Shown here one piece after another: positions 26,481 to 37,700 of a stretch of 64,000 bases of DNA; position 1 is the first letter of the stretch; every line of letters begins with the position of its first letter. The notes beneath the pieces were generated by a model. It was given only the letters and a program-made list of their open reading frames with translations, made no database searches and was not told the DNA's origin. The translations under genes and the position numbers were made by a program. The DNA lies in contig JBCCRM010000024.1 in the NCBI GenBank assembly GCA_039513195.1, positions 1-64,000 on the forward strand. The letters are read 5' to 3'. Source of the DNA: Thermohalobaculum sp039513195. GTDB taxonomy: Bacteria > Pseudomonadota > Alphaproteobacteria > Rhodobacterales > Rhodobacteraceae.

Positions 26481-28547
26481 ATGAAGGGCGCCGAAAAGAT
26501 GGTGTTGCCGTTCCCCAGTGTCCGATCCATTGCGGCCCTGCTGTTTTTTGGCGTCGGACTGATCACGCTGGGCGTCCAAGAACCCATCCCGGTGAAACAA
26601 CTCCGCGCGCTGGGGTTTGATCTTTTCCAGGGTGTTTCACCCTCGCTCGATGAGAAGACCGACTTCGCGGTCGTTCGGATCGGCGAGGAGAGTATCGCAC
26701 AAGTCGGTCCCTGGCCTTGGCGGCGGGACAAGATCGCCGCGATCGTCGACCGCGCGCGGGAGCTTGGCGCAACCGCCGTTGTCGTGAACCTCATCATGGA
26801 TTCACCGGACCGGTTTTCGCGCCGTTCCCTGGCCGAGGAGTTGGGCCGCGCCGACAATTCGCAATCGCCCGCGGCCCTCCTCGAAGCCCTTGCGAAGGTG
26901 CCTGAGGCAGACGCGCTCCTCGCAGAAAGCTTGCGAACGCTTCCATCCGCACTCGCCACGTCGGTCACCGCGACCCCGCCCTCCGATCCGCAGCGAAAGG
27001 TCTCTCCGGCAGCGATACCGCTCAAGGCGGCATTGCTGAAGGACACACCGCGCTTTGCGGACGTGATCGCGCCGTTCGCTCCCCTCCGCGAGGCCGCACG
27101 GGCAGAAGGGGCGATCAATCTCCTGCCCGAGCATGACATGGTGTTGCGGCGGTCTCCGCTCTTTTTCGTAGTGGACGACGTCTTTCACCCAGCGCTGCCC
27201 GTCGCCGCGCTTGTGGCTGCCGGACGGGAGATCGCGGTTGCCTCGAATGGGCGAGGCGAGAATGCGCTCACTGTAGACGGTCAAATCCGAGCATCTGACA
27301 GCGCAGGTGTGATCTGGTTGGACTTTGGGCGGGCAGAGAAGATCCCGGTTTTCGAGGCAATGGACCTCGGGGATGAAGCAAAATCCGAGATCGAGGGGCG
27401 TGTCGTCGTATTGGGGCTCGACGCGGTGGGCTTGTCCACGACCTGGCGTCTCGCGGACGGGCGCCTCGTCAGCGGGACCGAAGTGGTGGCGATCGTGGCC
27501 GATGCCCTCGATGTCGGCAGCACCCTGAGCCGCTCTGGAGTCGCTGAAACTGCTGAATTCGCACTTATGCTTGGGGGCGCGACTGTGATCGCGGCAGCCT
27601 GGTTGCGGCTCGCCCCCGTACTCGCATTCGCAACGAGTGTGGCCATCGCCGCTGGTTGGCTCGGCATGGTGCTCGTGGCGAGATCGCAAGCTGGGGTCGT
27701 CTTCGACGCGATCTCGCCGATTGCCTTTTGGACGTTGCTCGCCGCAGTGGCGACCGCGATACGATCCGCCGCGTTGTGGCGTGCGCGCGCTGAGCTGATT
27801 GCAGCCCTCGAAATGCGAACCGCGGCCGCCGAGGCCGCCAACGAGGCGAAGACACGCTTTCTGAGGGAGATGCACCACGACATAAGGACGCCGCTGAATG
27901 CCGTCATCGGCTTTTCGAGCTTGCTCTCCCTCAATCCGAACAGAATCGTCACCACAGCAAAGGCGAGCGAGTTCGGCGCAGCAATCAAATCCGCCGGGGA
28001 GCTGATCTTGGGGTTGTCTGAGCGGGCCCTGCAGGCGGCGGAGCTGTCGACGGAGCATGCGCGCCCAGAGCCGAAGCCGATAGAGGTTGGCGATGTCATC
28101 AAGGACGCAGCCCAGATCATCCGCGGCAACCGTCAGCACACCACCGCGCTGGAAGTGCTGGTCGACGAACCGCCACTGATCGTCTTTGCGGATCGCACCT
28201 ACTTCCTCGAAGCCGTTCTCAACTTGCTAGAGAACGCTTTTAAACATGCAAAAGGCACGGATTCTGTGGTGCTTTCCGCGCGGCGCACCGGATCGGCCGA
28301 GGTCGCCATCGAGGTGATCGACACCGGCCCGGGTGTAAGCGAGGAAATCCTAGAGAACATCGGGACGCCCTTCATGCCCGGACGATCGGCGCAAGGCGGC
28401 ACGCGCGGCACGGGCCTTGGTCTCTATATCGTAAAGCGCTTTGTGGACTTACATGGCGGACGCCTGACGCTGGAGAACCGACAGGCGGGCGGTCTCTGTT
28501 CGAGGATCGAGCTCGCGCTGCGCGATGATGAGAGTGCTCCGCACTGA
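26481..28547 (+). CDS. CHASE2-domain sensor histidine kinase
   Basis: 688 residues. An N-terminal membrane helix is followed by a CHASE2 extracytoplasmic sensor (about 35-355; FAVVRIGEESIAQVGPWPWR is typical). Three closely spaced membrane helices follow (about 358-430). A HisKA domain has the phosphoacceptor His466 in MHHDIRTPLNAVIGF, and a HATPase domain has N-box NLLENAFKHA, G1 DTGPGVS and G2 GTGLGLYIVKRF. All catalytic boxes are intact. No response regulator lies within several kilobases, so the partner is elsewhere. FecR and OmpA-lipoprotein genes directly upstream suggest an envelope or ligand signal. Confidence 0.92.
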   Translation: MKGAEKMVLPFPSVRSIAALLFFGVGLITLGVQEPIPVKQLRALGFDLFQGVSPSLDEKTDFAVVRIGEESIAQVGPWPWRRDKIAAIVDRARELGATAVVVNLIMDSPDRFSRRSLAEELGRADNSQSPAALLEALAKVPEADALLAESLRTLPSALATSVTATPPSDPQRKVSPAAIPLKAALLKDTPRFADVIAPFAPLREAARAEGAINLLPEHDMVLRRSPLFFVVDDVFHPALPVAALVAAGREIAVASNGRGENALTVDGQIRASDSAGVIWLDFGRAEKIPVFEAMDLGDEAKSEIEGRVVVLGLDAVGLSTTWRLADGRLVSGTEVVAIVADALDVGSTLSRSGVAETAEFALMLGGATVIAAAWLRLAPVLAFATSVAIAAGWLGMVLVARSQAGVVFDAISPIAFWTLLAAVATAIRSAALWRARAELIAALEMRTAAAEAANEAKTRFLREMHHDIRTPLNAVIGFSSLLSLNPNRIVTTAKASEFGAAIKSAGELILGLSERALQAAELSTEHARPEPKPIEVGDVIKDAAQIIRGNRQHTTALEVLVDEPPLIVFADRTYFLEAVLNLLENAFKHAKGTDSVVLSARRTGSAEVAIEVIDTGPGVSEEILENIGTPFMPGRSAQGGTRGTGLGLYIVKRFVDLHGGRLTLENRQAGGLCSRIELALRDDESAPH

Positions 28548-28789
28548 CAAGCGATCGACCCGCAGTTGTTTCGTTGCTTTCACGGAACACATCGCCGGCG
28601 ACGGGTGTCAGGTCAGCCTCCCGCAGGCTGGCTCGGAGCGTCGGCGGCCCGTCCGGAAAGGCCGCCGATGGACCGGGCGCCGGCCCTTAGAGCGTCTTCC
28701 GATCCGATTGCATGTGTTCCCACGCCCTAACGTACTGCTCGGGCGCATAGTCGCGACGCCAATCCGATTCAGGCCAGCTTGAGAATGCT

Positions 28790-31700
28790 TTAGAAGACAA
28801 AGCTGTCGCTGCCGACATCCGCGCTATCGACGCCGACGAGGATGATCGACCCCTCGCCCGCCGCCGAGATCACGGTGTTCGCGCCACGATCCAGCACGCG
28901 CAGATCGGCCATCGACCCGACCGAGGCATTGGCGGAGAAGTCGAGGATCTCGCCCTGAGCCGCATCGAAATCGGTGATCCGGACCGATCCTAGATTGCCG
29001 GAGAACATGAAGCTGTCGCGCCCCGCTCCGCCGGACAGAAGATCGTCCCCGGCACCGCCATCGAGGGTGTCTCGACCGGCCTCGCCGAACAATAGGTCGT
29101 TGCCCGTGCCGCCGAAAAGCGTGTCGTTCCCGCCCTGTCCACGCAGCCGGTCGGCGCCTTCATCGCCGAGAATCTCATCGCTGCCTGAAGCTCCCAAAAG
29201 GGTGTCGTTGCCCTGATTGCCGGCGATCAGATCGTTGTTGGCGCCGCCATTGATCACGTCATTGCCCGCGCCGCCGCGGAGGATGTCGTCCTCACTGCCG
29301 CCAAACAACGCATCCGCACCGGCACCGCCGCCAATCACGTCACGGCCGCTCAGCCCGACCAGCCGGTCACCGCCATCGCCGCCGCTAAGCGTGTCGTTGC
29401 CGGCCTCGCCGAGCAGGAGGTCGGCGCCGCCGCCCCCAGCGAGCATGTCGTTGCCGCTCATACCGCGGAGGCGGTCATTGCCCTCGTCGCCGAAGATCCG
29501 ATCGTTGCCCGAGGCGCCCAGCATGATATCGGACCCAGCCCCGCCGCGCATCAGGTCGTCACCGCTGCCCCCAACCACAAGGTCGTCGCCGATGCCGCCC
29601 TCCATATCGTCGGCCCCGGCCTCGCCGAACAGCCGGTCATCGCCGCGCGCGCCGAACATCGCATCGGCACCGCCCCCGCCACGGACTATGTCATCGCCCC
29701 CGCCAGTCTCGATGCGGTTTGCGAGGGCATTCCCAAAGACAATGTCGCGGCCATCGCCGGTCCTCAGATGCTCGACCGAGATCAGTTTGTCGCGGCCGAG
29801 CCCGGTGTCCTGGAAGCTCGCATCGGCGAGGTTCACGCGCACCCGAGCGGCACCGCTATAGACCGCGGTATCCTCGCCCCGCCCGCCATTCAGAAGGTCG
29901 TTGCCACCGCCGCCGACCAGAGTGTCGTCTCCGTCCTCGCCCAGCAGACGATCGTTGCCGCCGAAGCCACGGAGACGGTCGTCGCCATAGCTCCCGAGCA
30001 GGCGGTCCGCGACGCTGCTGCCGCCGAGATTATCGTCGGTGGTGAAACCAAACAGCAGGCGGAACCCGTCCTCCACCTCGCTATCGGTAGTGACGCGGCG
30101 CTCTTCCGATCGTGGCAGCACCAGCATTTGCACCGTATGGGTCGACATGTCGGCACCGTCCGAGACCGCGAATTCAAAGGTGTCGGTTCCTTCGAAGCCG
30201 CGATCCGGTTGGTAGGTGAAGGCACCGTTCCGCGACACCATCACGGTCCCGTTCTCCGGCGGGCGCGCCAGGGTGAAGGAGACCGTCCCCCCCTCCGGAT
30301 CGGTGGCGGTCAAGCGCAGCTCAGCGGCGCGCCCCTCAAACGAGCCATTCACGGTCATCGCATAACTGCGGTCCGCCGAACGGGGCGCATCGTTCTGCGC
30401 GTCGAGGTCGATGCCCACCCGAACTCGGGTGACACCATCGCGGGTGTCGGCCCTCGGATCATCGCCACCCAGCGCATCGACGCCGTCCGGCAGGGCCCAA
30501 GGATCGAGCACATCGACAATGAAGCGCCCGGCATCGCCCGACTGGTCGAAATCCGCGCGATAGCGCAGGCCAGAGAGCTCATCGGCATGGATCCGGTCAC
30601 CCTGTCGGAGACTGAGCTCGTCCATGCCCGGCATCGCATCGGACAAATGGATCGGCAGTCCAACGAAATCGAGCACGGTCAGATCGCCATCGCCGGATGC
30701 ACCCAGTTCGAAGCCGCTGAGGAAAATCGTGGTGTTGTGCGCCGTCAGCGCCGTCCCACCCAGCTCCGGCACATAGGTCGCCTGCAGCTCCGCAAAGCTG
30801 CCAAGATCCATATCGCCTACATCGATCAGGTCCCGTGCGCCGCCGCTGCGGAAATCGGTGATGACATCGGTGCCGCCATTGCGGCCGAAGATGAAGATGT
30901 CCTCGCCTGCGCCCCCGGTCAGCATGTCATCCCCGGTGCCGCCAGCGATCCAGTCGTCACCGCTGCCGCCGAAGATGGTCTCCTGCCCGCCGCGCCCCAG
31001 CACCACGTCATCGCCGGCGCCAGCGAAGATCAGCTCCTCGGTCCCGGTGTCGGCGTCGCTGCCGCGGATCAGGTCGTTTTCGTCCGATGCCAGCGCGCGG
31101 GCTTCGAGCGCAAAGCCCTGGCGGTTCACATTGGGCAGCGTGTCATTCCAGGTCGGCCGGTAGATGGCGTCCTCGCCTGGCGTGCCGGAGACCAAGACGC
31201 GGGAGAACTGCAGCCGATCCTCGACCGTGCCGCCGCTGTCATTCGGCTCGCCGTCCCGCCAGGCGGTGAAGTCGAACTCCGTGCCGTCGTTCCAGACCCA
31301 GTCCTCGGCCGGCGGGCCGCCAACGACCGATTGCGATGCGCCGAGGATCGGCCCGAAATTGCCGCTGAAGGCGCCCTCGGTCCGGTTCGCGAGGTCGAAG
31401 ATGAATTGGTTTTCGGCCCCGTCGCCGACGGTTGCGACACGCAGGCCATAGGTACCCAGCCGCCCGCTGCCCGCGGAAAACTTCAGCTCCTCGACCAAGC
31501 GTTCGACCTCCAGCGCAGTGCTGTCCTCGGGGCTGACCGCGTAAAGCTCCCCTGCCCCGCCCTGGTTGGCACCGCGCTGCACCCATTCGATTTCGCGCAA
31601 GCCCGAGAGGTTGACGCTGTGGGTCGGGTTTCTGACCGCGTAGGTCTCGTCGACCACCTCGCGCCAGGGGCGGACGATGTTGGACCCTGCCTGGTCTAGA

Positions 31701-34700
31701 TCGATTGTCAGCCCGTCGATCTCCGGCAGTGCAGGCGCATCGCTCTCTACGATCACGGTCAGCGCGGTCGGGTCCTGGTCGGGCGCAAGGCCGACGCGGC
31801 CGACCTCCTCCACCGCTAGCTCGGTCGGACGGTTCATCACATCCGTTGTCGCTGCCACGGTACTGGGGTCGCTGTCAGTCACCGAGCGGCTGCGGTCCGC
31901 CGTGAAGTGGAGGCCGGCGATCTGATCCTCGGTCAGACTGTCGCCGGCGGTCACCGTTACCGGATCGCCGCCCATGTCGCGGTAGAACAGCGTCCCGTCA
32001 TCCGGCGTCGCTGTGATGCGGAAGGCTTGATCCGGCTCCGCCCCGTCGGGCAGCGCGACATCCAAGGCAACCGTTGGGTTGAAGACTTCGCCGATCACCG
32101 GCGTGCGGACCACCACAACCTCCAGGATCTCGTCGGGGCTAAAGCCGATCTCGGCGCCGGCCGGGATAATGCCGTCTTCGCCGAACAGGCGGATCTGCGT
32201 CTCCGCTCCGTTGATCTGGTCGCCAACGCGCAGTTCGCGCTCGAGACCGGTTTCTGGATCGACCGAGACCAGCCGCGCACCCTGCGGCAGGCTGCGGACG
32301 GTATAGCTTTGCTCGGCCCCCAGCCGGCTCTGCGGCAGCATATCCAGGGGGACGAACTCGGAGCCGTCGAAGCGCGCTGCCTGCGTTTGGCTGGCGAAAC
32401 TGTCGCTCGCGATGGTCGAGATGCGCTCAGCTCCGTCAGTGGGCATCTCGATGCCCAACCCGGCACCATCAAGCGGTTGCGGATCGATTGCGATCCGGCG
32501 CGTTTGCACCGCCCCGTCGAGCTTGATCTTGAACTCGACCGAGGTGCCGGTCGCACGGCCCAATTCGCTCGGCGAGAAGGTGAGTGCGTTCAGCGCCGCC
32601 TTGGTCAGCGTGTTGCCCTGGATTGGCGCATCCGGCACCAGGCCGCTGGCGCCGAGCGGCAGGGCGAAGTCCTGCCCCGGCGCGAATTGCAGGGTTGCAA
32701 GCTCGGTCTTCGTGAGCCGGTCGTCCTCGGCAGCCGCCTGGCGCGCCCTGCCGCCGTCGGGGATGTAGCTCAGCACGCCGCCTTCCGGCAGCCTGTCGAT
32801 CCGGGCCCGCCCCTCGATCTCCAGATTCTCCAGCCCCTCGATCACGACGCCGAAGGCGGTGCTCGGATCCTCGCCCAGCGAGAGATTGCCACCAGTCGCC
32901 ACCAGCGGGTCGAGGTTCTTCAGCGACAGCGTCTGCCCCACATCGCCGAACCGCAGATACTCGATGTCGGAGAATTCGCGGACAACCGTCTGACCGCGCA
33001 GGGTATTGGTGAGCGTTACCTGCCCGAACCCGCCATTACTGGCCGACAGATCGCCCTCGCCGATGAAGGCCCAGGTCGCGATGTCGATCCCGTCACCGCC
33101 ATTCACCTCGGCCCGACCGTTGAGGAGGCTGTTCGGCACCAGATCCAATTCGCGGTTTTCCAGCGGCTGCACCACAAAGCGGTCGTCGCCGGCCCCGCCG
33201 CGGAAGTCGACCTCGGACGCAGCCACCAGCAGCAGGTCGTCGCCACCACCGGCAGAGATGCGGCTAATCCCCTCGGGGTTGCTGAAGCCACCTTCGACGA
33301 AAACCGTCGGCGCGCTTCCGACCACGAAGTTCAATCCCAGCGTATCCTCATGCGCGCTGCCGAGGATGGCCTCGAAATTCGAGAGGACATCGCCCCGGCT
33401 CTCGCCGCGCGCAAGATCGAACCCGCCATCTTGATTGATAACGAGGGTCACACCCTCGTCGGCATTGGCGTAGGACAGCGTGTCGAACCCGCCGCGTCCG
33501 TCCAGGGTATCGGCACCGCCGGCCCCCTCGATCCGGTTGTTGCGAGCGTCGCCATAGATCTCGTCGCCATTGTCGCTGCCGATGACATCCTCAATTCCCA
33601 AGAACAGCGCGCCGAGGCTTTCTTGCGCATTGAAATCGGCCGTGCCGGGCGTGCCGGCAGGGCGCCAGACCGCCTCGCCATAGGCCACGCTGCCGTCGTT
33701 GAAGATGAAGGGGAAGGGCGAGGATGGGCTGAACGGGCTGCTGCTGCTGCCGAGATCGACATAGGCGCTCTCCGTCGAGCTGACAGGCAGCAAGTCGATG
33801 CCGCGGTCGAAGCGCAGATCCAACGTGTCCCGGCCCCGGCCGCCGTCGAGGAAAACTCGGTCGGCCAGCGGGTTTTCCACCCGAACGGTGCCATTGCTGA
33901 AGGTCGTTCTGACTTCGTAGTCTTCGAACGCCTCGCGCAGGGTTCCAAGCCGCTCCAGCGAGGCCGGGGCCGCCAAATAGTCGAGCAGGATGCGGTCGAC
34001 CAGATCGGCCTGAACCGTCGGCAATCCAGCGTCCGTTTCTCTGTTGACCCGGCCTCCAGGGACGCTCGGTTGGCCGGGGAACGAGAACAGCTCCAGCGCC
34101 CGCTGAACTTGGCCGTAGCCGATCCTGTCGTTGCCATCGCCCGCGTCGATATCGTCGATCCCACCGGCGCCATAGATCGCATTGGCCGCCGCATCGCCGA
34201 GCAAGCGATCGTCCTCCATCGTGCCGGAGAGCCCCTCGACGCGCAGGACGCGGTCGCGGCTGATCTCGGTCTCGATGGTGTTCTCGAAGGCGGTTGGCCG
34301 GTCCCAGAAGAACCGCGCGCCGTTGACGCTGGGACCACCGGTGGTTGCGGGGTTGGCGAACCAGTCGCTCGCCATCACCGGGGCGAACGTCGTGAACTCT
34401 TGCTGCCCCGGGGCCCGGAAGCCGGTTACGAACAGCGCCTTCTCCTCGCCATCGGCGACCGCCCGGGTGACAAGGCTGCCGTCAGGCAGTGAGCCTTCCA
34501 CCGCGGTTGGCAGCTCCGACTGCAGCCGCACACGCCACAGATCGACATCAGCAGCAATGCTCGGGACGATCCCGCCTTCGAGCCGGCGCTCGACAAAGCG
34601 AAGGTCCAATTCGAACTGCAGGGTCTGGCCGGTATCGGTCAGGACGAGATCAAAGCCCTTGCCACCGTCGAGTAGGCTCTCCGACACCGCACCAAGGCCC

Positions 34701-37700
34701 AGCTCCGACGGCGTGATCGTGCTCTCCGCCGGTCGGGATCCAGTAGCGAACTGCGCGTTGGTCGCATCCGGTAAGGCATCGATGCTAGCATCTGCGGTCG
34801 CCTGCGTTATCGCCGCAGGGCCGGAGCGCCAAATGATGTCGTCGTCATCCGCGCCGCGCAGCACGTCGTTGCCGCCGCCACCGGCGATCCGGTCATTGCC
34901 TTTGCTACCGAAGATCGTGTTCGACGCGGTGTCGCCAAACAGGATGTCGTCGAAAAGCGAGCCGTTGATGTTCTCGACATCGCGCAGCTTGTCGCCTTGG
35001 GCCCAACCCCGCCAGCCCTGGCCGTCGGTGCGGGTATAGTCGCGGTCCGGCGCGCCGGCCGGGATGCGCAGGGGCTGGAACAGCTCCGGGTCGAGCTCGA
35101 TGGGCGCGTCGAGTGAGACGAAGACGCTGGTGGGCGCGAAAATGTACTCGACCGTGTCGGTGCCAGCGCCGCCGTCTAGCAGATCCGCCCCAGGCCCACC
35201 GATCAGAATGTCGTCGCCGCCCTCGCCATAGAGGCGGTCATTGTCGCCCCGCAGCGCGCGGCGTTCCGCAAGGGAAAGCTGCTCGAGGTTCTCGCCGACC
35301 AATCGGTCCTGTCCCTCGCCGCCCTCGAAATAGTCCCGCTCGGCGCTGCCGATCATGGCGTCGTTGCCGCGTGTGCCAGCATACCCCTCGAAATTCAGAT
35401 AGGTCTGGTCACCGATCAGGTCGGTGCCGATCACCCGGAAGGCATTGTTCTCGACATTGATCCGCACCCGGCCCGGCACGCGGGAGAAGTCGAGCACGTC
35501 GAGATCCACCGTCTCCAACCCGCTGGTCCCAACCGCAGGGCTGGTCCCGCCGTCGAGCAGGTCGTCCCCGGTCGAGACGAACACCCGGTCGAAGCCGGCG
35601 CCGCCATAGACCGTGTCGTTGCCGTCATTGGTGTCGAGCAGCCGACCATCGCCAGGGTCGAGGATGTCGTCACCGAACCCGCCCACAATGGTGTCGGACC
35701 CCCAAAAGGCGGTGATCCGGTCCCTGCCCTCGCCGCCATCGAGGCTGTTGGCGGCCACATCGCCCTCGATCCGGTCGTTGCCGCGGGTGCCGACCACGTT
35801 GTCGATCGACTGCAGCCGGTAACGCTCCGTCGTGCCATCGATCTGCAGATCCGCGAGGTCATCGCGCAGGCGGGCGGTGACATCGGGCGAGGCGCCGCCG
35901 GCAAGCGCGAAGCTCACCGTGTCCAGGCGCGCAGTGCCCCGGATGTTCCGGTCGTCGTCCTCCAGGGCGTCGATGATGCTGGCATCGCCCTCCCCCTCCG
36001 CATCGAGGAGGAATGACCAGGCCCCGGCCTCACCGCGGGAGGTACGCGCACCGCCTGATCCATTGGCGTTGAACTGGTCGTCGCGAATGCGGAACACCTC
36101 GTCGAAGAGAGGCGCGATCTCGACGTCGAAGAGCGGGAAGGTCTCCTCCCACAGCGGGCCGAACTCGAAGCCGAGCGCCGCACGGAACCCCAGCGCCTCG
36201 GCATAGGCCTCGATCCCGAAGGCCAGTGCCTCCAGCGCCAGATCGCCGGTGAAATCGAGCGTGGTCCGGTTGGCAACCGATGCCTCGGTCCGGTGCTCCA
36301 CCTCCACCGCGATCTTGTCACGCCCGGCCGGGAAGACGAGGTCAAGCGACGGCGTGCCCTCCACGAACTCCGTGGTGGTGATAGGCGCCTCGACATAGTC
36401 CTGCCGCGCCTGGAAGATCCCGTCCTCCGACGGCGTGAAGGCGAGGTCGAAGACCCTGTCGACGGGGATGGTCGAAAGGTCGACCACACCATCCGCATCG
36501 ACCACGGAGTTTTGGTCGTAAATCACATAGCGGAATTCCGCATTCCCCCGGGGAACCAGGCTGTCCAGGTCCGGGTCGGCGCCGACAAAGGGGGTGGAGC
36601 GGGCCAGCCACTCGGTCTCCTCGGCAAAGGTGGTCGCCTGCACCCATGGCCCGCCGTCGCGCCGGACGATGACACCGCCAGAAATCGACCCCGTCTCGCC
36701 GGTAAACGCGCCGGGGATCCCCTCCGCGAGGTCGACGAACAGATCGATATCGTTGGCGAAGCTGGCATTGCTCTCGGACAGCTCCAGCAGCTTTGCCGCG
36801 ACCTGATCGTTCTGGAAGGTACCATTCTCGTTGAAGAAAACCGAAATCCGCGGCATCAGGGTGGTGATGTAGATCGCCTCGCTGGTGCTCTCGCCATCGT
36901 CGTCGGCGGCAAAGAAGGACAGGCGCGTTTCGAACAGATCCGGCGTCAGGTCGATTGATTGCCCGATCGGCAGGCCGAAATTCAGATCCGCGTCGAAGAG
37001 GTTGTAGAAGGTTTCGATCCCAGCGCTGAACGGACCGACGCTGGCATTGAAATCCGCCGCCAGCTCCAAGGGCGGCGCGGGAATGCCAATGGCGCGGGCG
37101 AGGCGCACGAACATGTTGTCGAGGTCGATGTTCAGCTCGGCAATCGGGTTGCTCTGATCGCTCGCGCTCAGCACGCCATCGGCGCCGGGGGTGCCGTCGA
37201 GTTCAAGGAACGGAAAGCCCAGCGTCAGATTGGCTAGGGCGCCCTCGCTGATCGAGCCGCTGACCTCCGGGCTCAGTGCCTCCTTCGCAAGGCTCTTGAG
37301 GAAGCTGTCATCCTCCTTGTCGCGGTCCTCCTTACGGTCGTCCTCGTTCTCCTCGCTCTCGGACTCGCTGCGCCGTTTGGTCTTTTCCTGGGCTTCCTTG
37401 TTGCGCTCGTATTCCTCGATGACATCGATGCTGAAGCCCCGTCCCCGCTCGCCGATTGGAATTGTGATCGAGCTGCCAGGATCGATTGGAAACTGTGCGT
37501 CCAGCAGGTTTTCTGCGATGGCCGCGATGTCGAGCCCAAAGATCTCGCCATCCGATCCGGTGCTGCTCTGCGACCCGCCGATCTGGATGTCGGACTCGAT
37601 CGAACCGCGGAAGCTCGACTCCTGATCGTCGGGAATGCTGTCCCAATTGAAGAGCGGGATCAGGGCCGAGACGTCGAAATCGAGGACTGTGAAACTGGTG

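Noticed and set aside
29768..34492. Long plus-strand open frames (643 and 861 codons at 29768-31699 and 31907-34492) opposite the RTX gene
   Set aside because: They are antisense shadows of GC-rich, Asp/Gly-repeat coding DNA. No family motifs, no ribosome sites, and the minus-strand frame is unmistakably RTX.
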